From positions 1 to 6,604 of the forward strand of contig CANGWT010000095.1 in NCBI GenBank assembly GCA_947457745.1: 6,604 nucleotides of DNA. The letters are read 5' to 3'. This document shows positions 6,564 through 6,604 of the stretch, one piece after another (the first letter of the stretch is position 1; each line of letters begins with the position of its first letter). This DNA comes from Burkholderiaceae bacterium (GTDB taxonomy: Bacteria > Pseudomonadota > Gammaproteobacteria > Burkholderiales > Burkholderiaceae). A program made the position numbers and the translations under genes. The notes beneath the pieces are model-generated. The model had not been told where the DNA came from. It made no database searches and saw nothing but the letters and a program-made list of their open reading frames with translations.

Positions 6564-6604
6564 ATGGCTACCCGTAAAACATCCGAATACAGCGAATCAT
6601 CGAT
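6564..6604 (+). CDS. parE: DNA topoisomerase IV subunit B (ParE), 5' end only
   Basis: Only 13 full codons lie in the window, giving MATRKTSEYSESS before the edge cuts the gene. This matches the N-terminus I recall for betaproteobacterial ParE, which typically begins MAT(R/K)K...YSEASI before the GHKL ATPase domain. ParE is the ATPase subunit of topoisomerase IV, which decatenates sister chromosomes in the cytoplasm with ParC. The call rests on a very short stretch, so it is provisional. The gene is transcribed away from the CoA-transferase and has no ribosome binding site before its ATG. An ATG at 6545 in another frame encodes only 10 residues before a stop. Confidence 0.6.
   Translation, partial: MATRKTSEYSESS

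Noticed and set aside
6545..6577. Ten-codon ATG frame overlapping the parE start, a possible upstream regulatory peptide.
   Set aside because: It has no ribosome binding site, and its ATG lies upstream of the predicted transcription start.

Overview
The window looks like ordinary chromosomal DNA from a low-GC betaproteobacterium of the Burkholderiales, most likely Polynucleobacter or a close relative. The grounds are moderate base composition, a Bug/TctC-type solute-binding protein without membrane partners, a CaiB/BaiF CoA-transferase whose N-terminus matches the Burkholderiales form, and the first codons of a ParE-like protein (MATRKTSEYSESS) at the right edge. This assignment comes from recalled family sequences; no search was run.

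Left part (1-2604): everything reads leftward. An NADP-dependent MDR oxidoreductase (2604-1615) is followed after 26 bp by an MFS transporter (1588-353), after 8 bp by a tiny one-helix membrane protein (344-210), and after 61 bp by tRNA-Arg(CCU) (148-74). Just beyond the tRNA lie two perfect DnaA boxes facing each other (36-58). The tight spacing suggests the three protein genes form one operon.

Middle (2605-5267): a 150-bp divergent intergenic region holds a plausible sigma70 promoter for a rightward pair. The pair is a GabD-like succinate-semialdehyde dehydrogenase (2755-4236) and a periplasmic TctC/Bug binding protein (4260-5267), 23 bp apart, each with a clear Shine-Dalgarno sequence.

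Right part (5264-6604): a class III CoA-transferase gene runs leftward and converges on tctC with a 4-bp overlap of the two stop codons. Beyond its start, a short divergent region holds three TTCAG repeats and a candidate promoter so close to the next ATG that the parE-like gene may be leaderless.

Working model (inference): the binding protein captures a small carboxylate, the dehydrogenase oxidises a semialdehyde to a dicarboxylate (succinate or glutarate), and the CoA-transferase activates a dicarboxylate to its CoA ester. No tctA/tctB, no regulator, and no acyl-CoA dehydrogenase is present here to confirm this. I see no phage, insertion sequence, CRISPR, toxin-antitoxin or defence genes, and no convincing undescribed system. 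The points most worth a second look are the DnaA-box pair beside the tRNA, the small membrane protein, and the probable leaderless parE start.
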